DNA of 64,000 nt, taken from positions 161,958 to 225,957 of the forward strand of contig NMRA01000165.1 in the NCBI GenBank assembly GCA_002633005.1. The letters run 5' to 3'. The notes beneath the pieces are model-generated. The model made no database searches. It saw only the letters and a program-made list of their open reading frames with translations, and was not told the origin of the DNA. This document shows positions 1-11,593 of this stretch, piece after piece; within the stretch, counting starts at the first letter, position 1; every line of letters starts with the position of its first letter. The translations under genes and the position numbers were made by a program. Source of the DNA: Phoronis australis. Lineage: Eukaryota > Phoronida > Phoronidae.

Positions 1-2480
1 GTGGGGGGGGGGGGGGCAGGACACGGGAATAACCAGAATTTCGGCAGATGCGCGCGCCCAGGCTAAATTGTGGGGACGCAGAGGCCTCAGTGGAATGCGG
101 ACCTGTTGACTAAAAAAAGCGGTAAACGGGGTTTGTTCAGGGCCTATGCGTTGTTTATTCACCCCCGACGAGCCCCTGCTTGCGCGCACCCAACTCCCAA
201 ATGGTATCTAGTAGAATTTTAAGGGGAGAAATGGCCCCCTTGACCCCCCCGTAATCCGCCACTGCTAACACTGACTTGGAAACTGCGCGACACAGTCGCC
301 TTGGCGCGACACAGTCGCCTTGGCGCGACTTGCGAACGGCGAACACGAGATGAAAATGTGAGTCTGAGACCGTGATGTTGGGCCGGTGTCATTATTTGGA
401 CCCTCGCCTGATGATGACCCGGGGTCACTTTTTCGGCAAGCCTAATTTGAGTGACGGTAAACCCGTAACACCTTGGTCATTTTTGAACGGTCATGAGAAA
501 CTTTATTTAGTGGCGGAAATTGGACCCAGCAAGTCAAAAAACGACCAATCTCGCATGAAAAAAATGATCCTGGTTAAATTTTGACCTAGCTTAGATGTTT
601 TGCCGAAGGACTGAGGATGCTTCACACAGAGTCTCGCTGCAGCGGCAAACGAACCCGCCATCCGGCTCCCGTACCTCTCAAAATATCCCCGAGTCGGCAC
701 AGGACCAAAATGGGTATTTACACCGCGGGTCACGGTGTGATGTATCCCGCGGCGGCTTCCAGCTCAGTGTCAGTATAGTATCCCCGCATTCTGAGTTGTC
801 ACTCATAGGCCTAGCTATACGTGTCCGCAATAATTTGAAAAGCCCTCATGTAGCCCCAATCGCCCCTAATTAGTGCGGGTATTTTTTATCAGCCGGCGAG
901 CTGCTCGGGCGGATGTGCAGCTCTAAATCAACTGGATGCATCTCTGCAATTTATTCACTGTTGCTGGGGACGAAATCAATCGGGCATGAATATAAATAGA
1001 AGAACAAAGGTAGATTATTGGAAAATGAACTTTTTGAATCCCCTGGGATTGTTGCAGAGCACGAAAAAATTTGGGTTATATTAGGCCTTGTGATGCCGGC
1101 AAACGAAGCTAAGAAGAAGCCCATTCCTGCAATTTTTGGACAAGGATGTAATAATTTTTTAACATGGTCTCTCTGGGTATACCACAATCCGCCAGTAGGT
1201 ATTTGGGAAAAGTCGTTGAAGAGACCGTACCTGGAAGGAGATCGCCGGCGAGCAACTTCGCTGCCCGGCACGCGTTTATCCAAACCAATTATTTTAGTTT
1301 AACAATTAATAATTAATCATAATCATTTTCCTTAAAATTGTACCATAAAATGTTTGCCGGACCCAGTTTCCGAAAATCGCCCTCTTTCCGAAAATACGCC
1401 CGGGCGTATATTCGATTTCATTTGGCGTTTCTGAAAGGTCGTTTTCTGAAAATCCACTCATTGTTCTACTTTGGGAAATTATCGGTAAACGTATCGTCAA
1501 AAAATTTTTCATTGGCGAATTGGGCTGGGGGCTTCTCCTCCTTTCTTCACTTCTCGGGACGCGGCCAAGAAAATATATTCCCTTTCAGTTGTCAGTGGGC
1601 GAACACTACACGACTCAACCATGATTTTCATTGCATTGCTCCTACCGTTGCGCCATTCTAGATCGTTTAATATCTACCGTAAAGTTCAAAATCAACATTC
1701 CTGGTCCTGAGCTCTTGAGGTCTAACGTTTTTACTCGACTTAGAACTCGACTACAGACGGTATGCCTTCATGCGAGGTGTTTATTAGCTTTGATTTATAA
1801 AATAATATAAAAGCCCACTACCGGATGCAGCGTGAACAAAATCCGTTTCAACAATGCACCTGTCAGTGTCGCCTTGTCAAATTTCGTGGACAACGATCTT
1901 GGAGGCATACGCACAAAAAACCTAATGGCCTTTAGGGGACGCGTCCGTAAATCAACGTCGGCCGATCTCACCTCAAAAAGACCACATCTGCGAAAATCCA
2001 TGATCTTTTTAAGTGATTAGGTGGATAAAAATGGCGGGCGGCAAGAGAAGAATAATAAAATGGCCACTAACAAGGCACAGGCTCAACTACGTAAAATCCA
2101 TCCGAAAATAGATAAGTATCTCCTGCTCCAGAATTACACAGTACCGCTTCATTGGAGCCCAACCAGCCGGGGAAGGGCCTACTCCGGAAATGAGACCTTT
2201 CTACCGCCAACGAACGTACCAACATGGAAGTCACCACAAAAACGAAATTGACACTACGGCAAAGCAGGATACCTTCTAAAACACGACCCATCGATAACGG
2301 GTACATACCTGGGAAATTTCACAATCTATGAAGGAGATACGCCTACAAATGCCCGTCTAACGGACTAAGTTGACTGCATAATGCACCCCTGTACATACCT
2401 GTCCATTCAGCGGCTGTATCTAGAAAACCCTTCCGTGGTTGTGTGCGCGCGCATGTGTGTGTATAAACAGATAAATAAAA
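1..2480. other. Intergenic stretch with no supportable gene
   Basis: I see no recognisable protein, splice-joined exon set or RNA gene here. The stretch begins with a run of G (3-17). It also holds a 19-bp tandem repeat (unit begins GCGCGACACAGTC) at 285-322 with a partial third copy to 330. The open frames are short and match no family that I know. A plus-strand AATAAA at 2474-2479 could end a transcript from further left, but nothing upstream supports one. Confidence 0.6.
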
Positions 2481-2509
2481 CGATGGTTGGCAAACTCATA
2501 GTTTGAGCA

Positions 2510-2515
2510 TTTATT
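2510..2515 (-). promoter_or_regulatory. Poly(A) signal, probable 3' end of Akirin
   Basis: The minus strand reads AATAAA here, about 1.67 kb past the Akirin stop codon. It is the best signal in this stretch, so the Akirin 3' UTR would run from 4183 to about 2490. Confirmation needs transcript data. Confidence 0.5.
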
Positions 2516-4183
2516 TGAAAACAAACATGCATGACAGTATATTTATAAAATGCACAAATATGATCAACATAACATTGCAGTGAGCCAACTCACGCATTTA
2601 AAGAGACACAAACATAATCTTGTTAATGTCCATGTCAAATGGTTGAACTACGCCAGGAAATTCGGACAGTAAGCCCCAGGGCAAATGCAAATGACATTTT
2701 TGGCTTTTCAGGTACCCCAGATGTACAGTCAATTCAGGTAGTTCTGAATGAAATGAACAATATGCAACGAAAAACAAAACGTACAACATGCCTCTCGCTT
2801 CAACAGAACTACCCAGCTTTTGAAATACAATCTATTAAAAATCATAAATATTCATAATACAAGAGAATGGACTTATAATATATACGGTTGTGCGAACTCA
2901 CAGAAATACCTGGCCCTACTCTCTACAAGGATTACATCTACAAATACCTAACCTAAGACAACATTAAAAGCAGTATCGCATGACGCACATCGTATGTATT
3001 TTATGCTTACGCATTAGATAAGTCTTTGAACTAGAGGCAGTGGACCAAACACCATTTCCCAAGAGGCTTTCTGTCTTAGTTCGCGAATCAAGTAAAATTA
3101 GCACAAATTCTTTACGCCCAATGTACCTGTGAACCCCAAAACACCAGACCATTTACATCATAGCAATACTATTCTCAGATGATGACTGGTTCTGTTATCA
3201 GATCCCTGCCACAAAGGCTTAATGGTGAAGTGTTTAGGCGTTTCACAAGTCAAGTTTTATGTCTTGAACAAAGCATTCTGTCTCGCTAGCCACATTGAAG
3301 TCTGTGTATTTCAGGTGACTTGCCTGTATGTCTGACTCATGTAAAACAGCATCATCCACACTTGCAGTTGTCTTCAACCTCTTGAAGTAGTGCGCGAATC
3401 ATAGTCACTTAGATAAACACTTGGTTGAACTGTTCATTTCTCATCAACAGTCAAATGGAACATCTAGACTTTCACTCAACAATGTGCTGCAGTGTGTTCA
3501 CATTTGCAAACCAAAATCTGCTTTGTGCAAATTACCAAATCTAAGAAATGCACTTAGTTAAGTGTTTTATATATATATATACATATAACTAAAACAAATG
3601 TGAATTTTCAAAAAAGAAATAAATTGCCTAAGTACAAATTCACCAAATGGCCAAAGCAGAATGTCTACTTTAGTTTGACAAGCCATTGGCTAGTGTACAT
3701 AATGGTAAGACATAGTTACATCTGATATTCACCCAATCAGTGACACTACTTACAATGCAATATGTATCCACAGTAAATAGCACGAGATATCCACATGAAC
3801 CCTCAGTAACCAATCACGCATTACACAAAAACCTGGAAACAATTTCGTGATATAATAACAACTGCAATAATTGTCAAAACAGGAAGTGCTCATAATGCCT
3901 CAAACACCTCCTCAAATGGTCTCTGTAGCCAGCAAACATTGCTAATGCCAACGCACCATAAACCAGTGCAGTCAATGTTTTTGTGTGAGGGGAAAGGAAA
4001 AATGGACTGACCAGTAAATGGACTGACCAGTTAACTCATTAACGACAAAACAAAATTCCCAACTTCACTTTAATACTGTGTATAAACTCTTGTTTAGACG
4101 ATAACAACTATTAAGGTATTGTCAAGCATCTGTCTCAACGTCCCAACTTCTGACTAGCACCACAACATGAGTCCTACAGCCAA
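2516..4183 (-). other. Probable Akirin 3' UTR
   Basis: This AT-rich sequence follows the Akirin stop codon and has no competing coding exon. It includes a short TA run near 3563. It is assigned to the Akirin transcript because the first good minus-strand AATAAA lies at its far end. Confidence 0.45.
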
Positions 4184-7100
4184 TTACGACACATCTGAAA
4201 CACAAACAGCAGTCATTAAGATATTTTGAGGAAGCTAGAAACAAACCAGTTACTGTTGAATATTTACAAAATGTACAGAATGAATTCCAGGATTTGTCTA
4301 CCACAAGTAAATGTAACAGCAAGTTTGCTTATCAACAAGTATTAAGCAAACTCTTTTACAACAATATCACATTCCCTGTATACTGATATGTCATTCGACC
4401 ACTGAGTGCAATCAAAGTGACAGATTTGCAAATATCACATGAAATAAAACCAAACACCTCGCTTTTTTCCGTCTACAGCAAAGGCCACTTCTCACTGTAT
4501 CTGTTGACAAAAACTTCGAACACATAGGTTCATTTTTACCCGACACTGACTCGCTCATATCCAAAGATTGCTTCCTCAGAAAAAAAACCCTAAACAATCA
4601 AATATTCAACTGTGCAGACGCCAGACAAGCCTTTATCTAGAGCATGTCCAGGGCGTCCAAATGGAAAGTGGACACCCTGCCTCAAATTGAGACACCCTAG
4701 TTAAGAACTTAGGATGCCCAGTTCAGCATTCGGACACTGAAGTAAACTAAGCCAGTAAGCACTGGTGTCGCTTAACTTGCTAACAGCAGCACAGGGAGCT
4801 CATTGGCCTGTCCAGAATAAAAAGTTGACTAAAGTATGATGCAAGAGGATTAAAATCATTGCAGAGCCATGTCTCCACAGTAACATATCACACTAAAACC
4901 GCTACTTGATTAGAGGTCATAAACATTCAGTCACACATGAACCCCCTGAGAAATTGGGAAACCCATTTTGGATGTCCTCTTTTGAAATCGACAGGCAACC
5001 TATGCTACGTAATGGCACTAATTTCTAGGCAATCAACAACAGGCTTTTTGGTGACAAAGCTTATTATAAACAAACTACCACTAGGCTATTTATAAACAGC
5101 CTATGGAGTCAGTGTAGATGCAAATTTCGATCAGAGAATGAATTTGCACTTCAAAATTTTTAAGTGCATATAAGTGTAAACTTACATGAGACGGTGGAGT
5201 TTGTGAACTGTCGACGCAACTGATCATGATTGAATTTGAGGAAGGCTTCATACTGTTCTGGAAAAAAACCAAAACACTAAGAATAAATCATTAGTCTGAG
5301 ACATGAAAGCTTCAAATGCACTTCTGATGTGAAATTTACATGAAACGGACAGGGCTTGGAATGACCAATGACAAAAAACGCGGAAACTTTGAAACTTTTA
5401 CGGCCCAAATCATGCCCCGCTAACCAGCCTTGAAATGGTCAATGTGAACCTTTCCCCGACAAAAACCGGGAGGACTTAAAAAAAAAAACAAAAAAAAAAC
5501 ACCACCATCAGTCCTTTTAGCTCGCCCGTCCACTCCCAACACACACATTTTTGGCTGCAGAGCGGTAGTATTTGTCGCCGCGCTTAACAATAACACAAGA
5601 CGCCATTGAAAATCCCACCACGCTGTCCCAGATGCCCCGGCAATGTTGACAATTTACGTTCCTCCGAAACATAAAGAGCAACTTCCACTTTTCAAGGTGA
5701 ACGTCGTCTGCAACGCCGCGGTAAGAAAGGAATTTGCCGCGGAAATTTTATATCAAATCCGATTTTTTTTTACGCGGAAATATTATGAAAAAAGCGGACA
5801 GCACATTTGAAAAAAGCGGAAATCCGCGTTTCCGCGGAAAATTCCAAGCCCTTTCTTTCTGGTGTTAGAAGCAGCAAGATGGGGTTCTTACCATAATGTT
5901 AAAATATGAGCAGATCCCACATCAACCTATTCGTTACCAAACACATGAAACAAAAGCAAGACAAATGGTCTGAAGTTAGACACATCATCTCTTGAAGGTT
6001 GAAATTCTAATGGTATGTGGAAATTTACAATAGAATTTCCCCGCCAGGTGCTCAAATTGAGTGTGTTGCTAAAGCATTGCAAAGACTATCCGGATAGTCT
6101 GACATTTCCAGAATAGCGAGGAAGGCTTTCAAGACACACGATAAACACTGAAAAACATTATGCATTATTTCCTCACAACAGTTCTCAAAACACGTCGTAG
6201 TGCAACAGAACCAACGTCAGAAATACTTCACTTGTTTTGCACAAAAATAATCACCAAAATTGTGCCACATTTCTGGTTTTCAAAGGGTGATTACTTAGCT
6301 GCAAACAGGGCCCTAACTCATCCAAGAGGATATGTGTCTGTGCCCCTGCAAGGCTTGTCATTAACAGTAAACCGATGACCCGATAGCAAATAACTTTTGC
6401 TGTTTAGCAAGTGGAAACGCACTGAATGGGGTTGTTGATTTATACAGTGAATTTGTATATCCAAATTTAATGACACACTTACAAATGTCTCTGTGAATCG
6501 TTGACTTGAAGGCTTCACCACTCACTCAAATGCAATTTTTGGTTTGTTTGCTTGATAGGCAAGTTAACAAAAAATTAGTACGAGGCATTGTGGTAAGAGT
6601 AGATTACTCTCAGGCCATATGGCTTTTTCTTAGAATTGGACTGGCTTAAAGAAGTAGGGGTGACAGGTAGTGAAGCAAGGTTTCCAATGTCTGAACTTCT
6701 ATGCTCAGTAAACTACGTCTCAATCTGTACTTGTGGTAGATTAATCCAGATTCTGTTCTCCACACTGAAGCTGTAGCCACTGTGAAGTGGGGATTTTCAA
6801 TATTAGAATCTGTGTGAAGTGAATCATCTCAATGAAATTTTTAATTATTGGATGGTAATTGTTGGACCTGATGATGTCAATTTTGTGAGATTTACAAGTA
6901 TTTTTCAGGGTCAGGGCCAATATTCGACAACAAAATCAAGGCAACGAAGGCCACGGGTAAATATTAGAAACTTAAAAAAATGTTCCATGACATCCGCACA
7001 AAGAAATCAAGGTAAAAACAGAATAAAATATTTTTGTTGAGGAATTTGTTGAATTTTTTCTGGTCGGTGACCTCCAACCTCAGATTTGGCAATGTTAGTT

Positions 7101-10100
7101 TTCATTTAGCTGTTCGGGAAAGCGCAGAAAAAAGTTTTGGGACTGATGCTGGCTAAGCCATCAACCCAATCTCCGAGCTCCATTGCGACTTACCCGCTAA
7201 CTTACAACTGAGCACCCTGTCATACTGCTCTGTGATCTGCTCCTCACGCTCCTTCAACATACGATCACAGAACATGCTCACTTGTCTAAAGGTGAATAAT
7301 GGCATATCCTTTTTAGTAGGTGACAATGCATTGAAATGACTGGCAGAGCTTGGTGCTGCTGTGGATTGCACGGGGTTGCTGGTGTTGTCCAATGATGGGG
7401 AGCTACAGACTGGTGGAGTGGCGCTGCCTGAAGGAGGGGGGCTCGAGCTCTGAGGATAGTGTAGCTGGCGCCGTCTCTGCATGCGTTTGACTTCCGCTGC
7501 CAAATTGGCGGCTATTTGCTCTAAAACAAAAGTGAGCTGAAGGTCAACAAAAATATATTTACTAGTGACATAAACACATGGGCTGGAGAGCAACCGGACA
7601 AGGAAAAGAATTCAATGTATCCCTTTAAAACTATGTTAATGTTACGTTACTTTATAACACAACATGAGAAAAGAAAGCAATTTATTTTTGTGAATTGTAA
7701 CCGTAAACGTTCGGGTTAACGCCCATAATCAGTTAACCGCCCACCCCTTACTTTAGGTGGATTTTCAATTTAACAGCCCACTGCTCGCTTAACCACCCCT
7801 CTGCACTTTTTCAAGATTTACAGTTAAGCGCCCACCTCTCGGTTAAGCGCCCATCCCCGACTTTTTAAGACTGAAGATTTAGCGCCCAGTGTTAGGAAAC
7901 GCATGATTTTTGACTTTTAGATACAGATGATGATCACGAGTCCAACGACACTGGGCCTACGGATGGCGGTTTGGCAAATGAATGTGAATTACAATACAAG
8001 TAATGAATTATTGTCCCAGGTCATGGACTTACTTCAAAATATAATACTTGAACGTTTTCGTCATTTTATTTTCTTCCCATGTTTGCAAAGTTTAAGAACC
8101 CCGTCGGCGTCAATACCTCCGCTTTTAGCGACGCTGTTTGCCGCGCTGAGATTCCGTCTGCAGTGCACTAGATATTCGATATAATCGGGCCAGAGAAATG
8201 TGACATTGGTTTTGCCAACCCTCCAAATTCTCTTTAGGTGTTAAGCTCTCGTATTTTGAAGAATTAATTCCATACCTCACAGAAAGATGTCAAATTCTAC
8301 CTATTTGATGAATGTTATTGCCAGGTTATCGAGGATGTTTGGCGACCAAAGGGACATTGTGCCTCACTGGGTTACCGATTTGCTGCCTCTCGATTTCTGA
8401 GTTCAAAAGTTGGCAATATGTTACTGTATGTTTGTGTATTATCTTGGTTTAATAAAAAACTTCTAGTCAAATTTTGTTTTTCGATTCTTGCATCTCAGTC
8501 AAACTGGCGTTAGCAGATTTAACTAAATGTCGCTGGCTGTTCTTTACTACGACTTCTTGCATCAACCCCCGCCTGGCAGTGTCAATTATCGCTTCCATGT
8601 TCCCTTTTTAGCCATACAAAATAATTTTGTTTGTAAATTGGCCAGTTTCAGCCTGAACAAAATTCTTACCATTCGAGCCTGAAATATCTACGACGCAGAC
8701 TGACTGAAAATTGGCGATAGTTGGTAGAAGGTGCATGCAGCTAGCTACCGGCGCACTCGGCAGACCTTTATCCAGGATTTTGAAAATAGGGTGTCCAAAA
8801 TGGGGTTCCCAATATTCCAGGGCGTCCATGATTCTGACGCATAACCCCCCACCCCCAGCAATCCCCCAAACACACAGATTTTTTTTACATAGACCAAGGT
8901 TTTTACATCTAAGTTTACAAAACAGCCTTCTGTAGTGAGCATTTTTACTAAAAAAATTGTGTAGACCAAGAGATTTACAATGCTATCAACCAAGTGTGAG
9001 CATAGCAACATTGTATGTACTTTGTATATACATTGTACATTTCTTCCTGCTTTGAAAAAAGAGCCACCACTGTGAGCCTTCAGAGGCTTCTTAGTAATCA
9101 TTACAATGTGTGTCCAAACTTGCAAGATTCCTATTGATAATGGGGCCCAAATGATACATTGGGCTCCTTGCCAGGGGTCCATATTAGTGCTTGGGCATCC
9201 ATTTGGACGCCCAGGACATACCCTGCATAAAGGCCTGGGCAGACGTCTACCTGGTCAGTCAATGTTTCCATCTCATTTTATCATTTTGACTTTTGCCAAC
9301 AATGCTTTGTTTGTATGGGCCAGGACATCAGTAATCCTACATATGGGAAATTTTACCGGACCCGAAATAGGACATGATTTCGGATCGTGTTATGGTGGAC
9401 ACGTGTCATCTCAGAGACAAAAACTGAGAAGTGGAATTAAGTAATAAGACAACTAATATCACTGGCAAGCTAAAATATGTAAACACAGAAATAAATTCTG
9501 CATCAAACCAACTTCACTCTAGGTTAACCATTAGTTATCAATCCTGAAGAAAGGCGTCGCACTTTTAAAATGGCTGCCTCACTAAATCCACGTTAAAAAT
9601 GAACACCTTGGAAAAACTGAAATTATGAATAAGAAGTGCCAATCAGTACACTGCGACCAGAGAATTCAGAAAATAGTAGTATCAAATATGTAAGTTAATA
9701 GAGGCAGATTGTAAACAATAACCATGTACGTTAATGGAGTCGGAGGCACTAGTCGGATATAGCCGTCCCTGATTTTGAGAACCAGTTTTATCCAGTGAAT
9801 AACGAGCCAGGCGTTATTCAGTGATTGACAGGTTCTCAAAAAAGGGACCACTATATCCAACCAGTGCTGGAGTCGGATTGTAAACAAAAACCCAACACTG
9901 AAGTGTTACATCAACTTTTTATATTAAACAAATTTTTGTCGACCTCACCTTTGAATCGCCAACATGGCTCCCTGGCTCAGGTTCAGGGCAGCCTATTTTA
10001 ATATTTTATTTCTTTACAAATTATGAAGAGACCAACGGAAGTAAAATTCAACACTGTTCACGTATAGTGTATAATTTCAACAGAACTTACGTTGAACATT

Positions 10101-10397
10101 ATGAATGGTGAAACAAGTGCTTGGAAATAAGTTACCAGTAGACGTATAGGAACAATTACCCAATCCAACAATAACGAACAAATCCAAGCAAGCACTAACT
10201 GGCATAACACACTTTGGAAGCTTACCTGTCGTTAATTTTGGAACGACACCCTTAAATGACGAAGGACTAGATTGTCTGGAAGGTGGTGTAGCCGGTGATA
10301 AAGTCATTGGCATGCACCTTCGTCGTTTAGGTGAATTACTTGGACTGTGATGCAAAGGATCAAAATCCAAACTTCTTTTCAGTGTCGCACAAGCCAT
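4184..10397 (-). CDS. AKIRIN: Akirin, nuclear transcription cofactor (4 coding exons)
   Basis: Coding exons on the minus strand are 10397-10226, 7520-7194, 5257-5186 and 4194-4184. They join in frame with GT-AG introns to give 193 residues, against about 190-200 in vertebrate akirins. The N-terminus MACATLKRSLDFDP and the basic NLS KRRR (24-27) are diagnostic. The middle carries the EQI...KRMQRRRQL block (58-72), and the C-terminal half has PLFTFRQVSMFCDRMLKEREEQ and EQYEAFLKFNHDQLRRQF. The last residues are SYVS. Known akirins are nuclear proteins that link NF-kB/Relish and other transcription factors to chromatin remodelling, and Akirin2 also takes proteasomes into the nucleus. The upstream ATG in the same frame at 10418 is less likely, because family proteins start at MAC. 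The final three codons sit on their own exon with 8 coding bases plus the stop. The gene lies head to head with the fumarase gene. Confidence 0.96.
4612..4790. repeat. Dispersed repeat fragment (GGGCGTCCAAATGG family)
   Basis: The text around 4633-4665 (CTTTATCTAGAGC...GGGCGTCCAAATGG) recurs at 8760-8830 and, in reverse, at 9185-9245. It is a dispersed, probably transposon-derived repeat inside Akirin intron 3 (4195-5185). The rest of that intron shows nothing that I can assign. Confidence 0.45.
5350..5852 (-). mobile_element. Inverted-repeat element, ends AGGGCTTGGAA, with a conserved 30-codon ORF
   Basis: The element lies in Akirin intron 2 and is bounded by AGGGCTTGGAA at 5350 and its reverse complement at about 5840-5850. 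Its minus strand carries stretches of TTTCCGCG, a poly(T) tract and a 30-codon ORF (5606-5517) that starts MAS and continues VIVKRGDKYYRSAAK. A second copy in the opposite orientation lies at 43255-43636 with the same ORF. No transposase is present, so it is non-autonomous. The rest of intron 2 (5853-7193) shows no feature that I can name. Confidence 0.6.
7698..7890. repeat. GTTAACGCCC/TTAAGCGCCC repeat, partial element
   Basis: The left end reads TAACCGTAAACG, and the body repeats the words GTTAAC/GGTTAAGCGCCCACC several times. The same architecture with both ends present occurs at 55682-55935. The copy here lacks a clear right inverted end and is probably truncated. It lies in Akirin intron 1 (7521-10225). 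Confidence 0.5.
8745..9260. mobile_element. Degenerate inverted-repeat element in Akirin intron 1
   Basis: The left arm (GGCAGACCTTTATCCAGG...GGTGTCCAAAATGG, 8758-8803) matches the reverse complement of 9185-9245 (CCAGGCCTTTATGCAGG...GGCGTCCAAATGG). The arms are diverged, and the interior has no transposase. The fragment at 4612-4790 belongs to the same family. Confidence 0.45.
9745..9868. mobile_element. 124-bp MITE with 9-bp target duplication
   Basis: The terminal inverted repeats are GGCACTAGTCGGATATAG and, reversed from the right end, AGCACTGGTTGGATATAG. The element folds on itself around 9800-9806. It is flanked by the perfect 9-bp direct repeat GGAGTCGGA (9736-9744 and 9869-9877). A 9-bp duplication is typical of Mutator-like transposases, so a MULE-mobilised MITE is the best reading. 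It lies in Akirin intron 1. Confidence 0.8.
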
Positions 10398-11593
10398 TTT
10401 CTCGAGGATATTTATCAATTTCCACTATGCGTTTCTGCTTCAGATGATCAATATTAGGGCATATGTAGGTTGAAAATGATCTCCAATAATCTTTCGAGTT
10501 AACTACAGCATAATTACACGTTTATAAGCACTAGCGTCGCCGATGATAACCGATTTTTTTCACAACCCGTATATCCAAAATCGTTAAAAATGGCAGAGAT
10601 CAAGATCAAAACAAATCGAGCCTCGTTATCGATGCTTGCGCGCTACCTGGCGACGGTAAAATGAAATGACCTTGAATGTCCGTCGAAGTTGCGACAGGTT
10701 TTGAAGATTTTGTTTGGGAAAGTAAGCCCCAAGTTAGCAATATATGTTTGAGGTTATTCATTTACTATGCCGTGGGTTGCCACTGGAATTTGTGTGGCGG
10801 TATCAGCTCTCTCGGGGATTGACTCCGATAAACAGTTTGACNGCTGGCCTTGTTGAGATGGTGAGGCCAGGTGAGGGTGCTGCCTAGGGGCATGGGAACT
10901 GATTTCGATTTGTTGAAACATAAAACCATATCAGTAAACAAAAAAGGACTTATGCAAACGCCATTACACAGTAACAGATCCTTCGTAAGTCAGGTATAAA
11001 CAGATAAGGGGGAAATGTGGCATGCATGATTGTTGTGACTGCTGCTTGCATTCATTGTATGTCTGATCGCGATTGAAGATTAAGCAGCAGGTAATCTAGT
11101 ATCTGCTGTATTCACTGGCCCTGGCAGTAGAGACGGTGACCATCCCATAGGCATAGCCCACCATACGCCATAAGATTTGCAAAGAATCATGCCTCACACT
11201 AATACACTAGGTTGCTAAGTACCATTTGCGGATAGGACACCTTAGGAGGCCATGGATTGTTTAACCCTTCCCATACTCCTGCAGTCAAACTTACCATGTC
11301 AACAGTCCTTTGTTCAGTTGCCCAAATCAGCTACTGGCTATTTTTACGCTGCTAGCATCAGGGGATATGATGTCATTTTGAATAAGCAAAATGTTGAGAG
11401 GCCTGAATTTTGAAGTTGATTTTTGACAAACAGTGAAACTATTAATTTCCTCTTTAACTTTCAAAATATTGATCAAATCTGTAAATTAATTAGAACTTGA
11501 AATCATGTTGCTCTATATATTCAATTTTAATTTTGATGATTGTTTTTAATGTTTTGATTGATGGTTTAATGAGCAGTATTTGTTTATTTACAG
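10398..11593. promoter_or_regulatory. Divergent interval between Akirin and fumarase start codons
   Basis: This 1.2-kb interval between opposed start codons must hold both promoters. A poly-pyrimidine tract and CAG directly precede the fumarase ATG (11580-11593), which suggests a non-coding 5' exon upstream that I cannot pin down. The interval contains one ambiguous base (10842) and, from about 11115, a degraded copy of the AGAGACGGTG inverted-repeat family. Confidence 0.5.
11115..11400. repeat. Degraded half copy of the AGAGACGGTG inverted-repeat family
   Basis: It holds AGAGACGGTGACC, CACCTTAGGAGG, CCTTTGTTCAGTTGCCC and GGCTATTTTTACGCTG in the same order as in the fuller copies at 34509-35135 and 49534-50012. 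It sits just upstream of the fumarase coding start. Confidence 0.55.

Noticed and set aside
2021-2251. Plus-strand ORF beginning MDKNGGRQEKNNK
   Set aside because: Small basic ORF without a recognised domain or splice partners. I could not support it as a gene.
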